From: Rhodospirillales bacterium
GTDB taxonomy: Bacteria; Pseudomonadota; Alphaproteobacteria; Acetobacterales; Acetobacteraceae
Direction: 5' to 3'
Length of the DNA: 5,378 nt
Assembly (NCBI GenBank): GCA_015654825.1
Contig: JAATGE010000345.1
Coordinates: forward strand, 1 to 5,378
The translations under genes were made by a program, and so were the position numbers. A model generated the notes under the pieces. The model was not told the origin of the DNA. It searched no databases and saw only the letters and a list, made by a program, of their open reading frames with translations. Positions 5,232 through 5,378 of the stretch are shown piece after piece; the first letter of the stretch is position 1, and every line of letters starts with the position of its first letter.

Positions 5232-5378
5232 ATGCCCTCGCGAAGAATTAAGGAAGTCCACGTGCATAATCGGGCCGAGTTGCAGGACGCGCTGCAGCGG
5301 GCGGAACGAATTGTCGTCGAAGGCGACGACGGACTGGCCGCCTACGCCGCCGCCATGGCCGGCGGCGGGCGGCGCGCC
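5232..5378 (+). CDS. Unrecognised protein, N-terminal 49 residues (partial, runs off right edge)
   Basis: An open frame from ATG 5232 to the window end, with a good ribosome binding site (AGAGGAG, 5218-5224, 7 nt before the start). The visible part begins MPSRRIKEVHVHNRAELQDA, continues with LQRAERIVVEGDDGLAAYAA, and ends in a Gly/Arg-rich turn. It has no signal peptide or membrane segment so far. The pattern of a short beta strand (EVHVH), an amphipathic helix (RAELQDALQRAE), a strand (RIVVEG) and an Ala-rich helix suggests a compact alpha/beta fold. I do not recognise the family. It is divergent from the methyltransferase gene and shares with it the intergenic region containing the tandem direct repeat. 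The ribosome binding site and clean frame make it a likely real gene; its function is unknown. Confidence 0.7.
   Translation, partial: MPSRRIKEVHVHNRAELQDALQRAERIVVEGDDGLAAYAAAMAGGGRRA

Noticed and set aside
4841..5233. Minus-strand frame starting with a hydrophobic segment (MGALLCLLFLLGRSL)
   Set aside because: It overlaps the start of the methyltransferase in another frame and spans the intergenic repeat. The hydrophobic start is the complement of the plus-strand gene's leader, and there is no ribosome binding site.

Overview
The window is GC-rich DNA with strong GC bias at third codon positions, compact gene packing and alphaproteobacterial gene families. The two outer-membrane proteins begin their mature part with QPVTGPYVSLG, a form I associate with Acetobacteraceae and related Rhodospirillales. 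An Acetobacteraceae-like alphaproteobacterium is my best guess, from recall rather than from any search. I see no mobile element, CRISPR array, tRNA or rRNA.

Left part (1-1627, minus strand): a complete OmpA-type outer-membrane protein (signal peptide, beta-barrel, proline linker, C-terminal peptidoglycan-binding domain) is followed downstream by a strong intrinsic terminator. Beyond it lies a second related outer-membrane protein, cut off by the window edge. The two are tandem paralogues. The second has its own ribosome binding site and possibly a promoter that starts inside the terminator's T-tract.

Middle part (1628-4051, plus strand): a 277-bp divergent intergenic region holds several inverted repeats, one of which frames the ompA ribosome binding site. 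It is followed by an NAD(P)-dependent D-2-hydroxyacid dehydrogenase of the glyoxylate/hydroxypyruvate reductase type. Next comes a very AT-rich 64-bp element of nested inverted repeats that can fold as a cloverleaf or as one long hairpin and probably terminates transcription in both directions. Immediately after it is hrcA, the heat-shock repressor gene. hrcA stands without grpE, dnaK or groES/EL beside it and without a visible CIRCE operator in the window.

Right part (4052-5378): hrcA converges on a FkbM-family methyltransferase gene on the minus strand. The 137-bp gap between them contains an imperfect 21-bp dyad. The methyltransferase is divergent from a plus-strand gene of unknown function, of which only the first 49 codons are present. 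Between these two start codons lies a 15-bp direct repeat (14 of 15 positions identical) at a 20-bp period, a plausible tandem regulator-binding site.

The genes do not form one pathway: this is envelope maintenance, 2-ketoacid reduction, heat-shock control and a methyltransferase next to each other. I do not see a convincing new multi-gene system. The most interesting parts are the non-coding elements and the unrecognised gene at the right edge.
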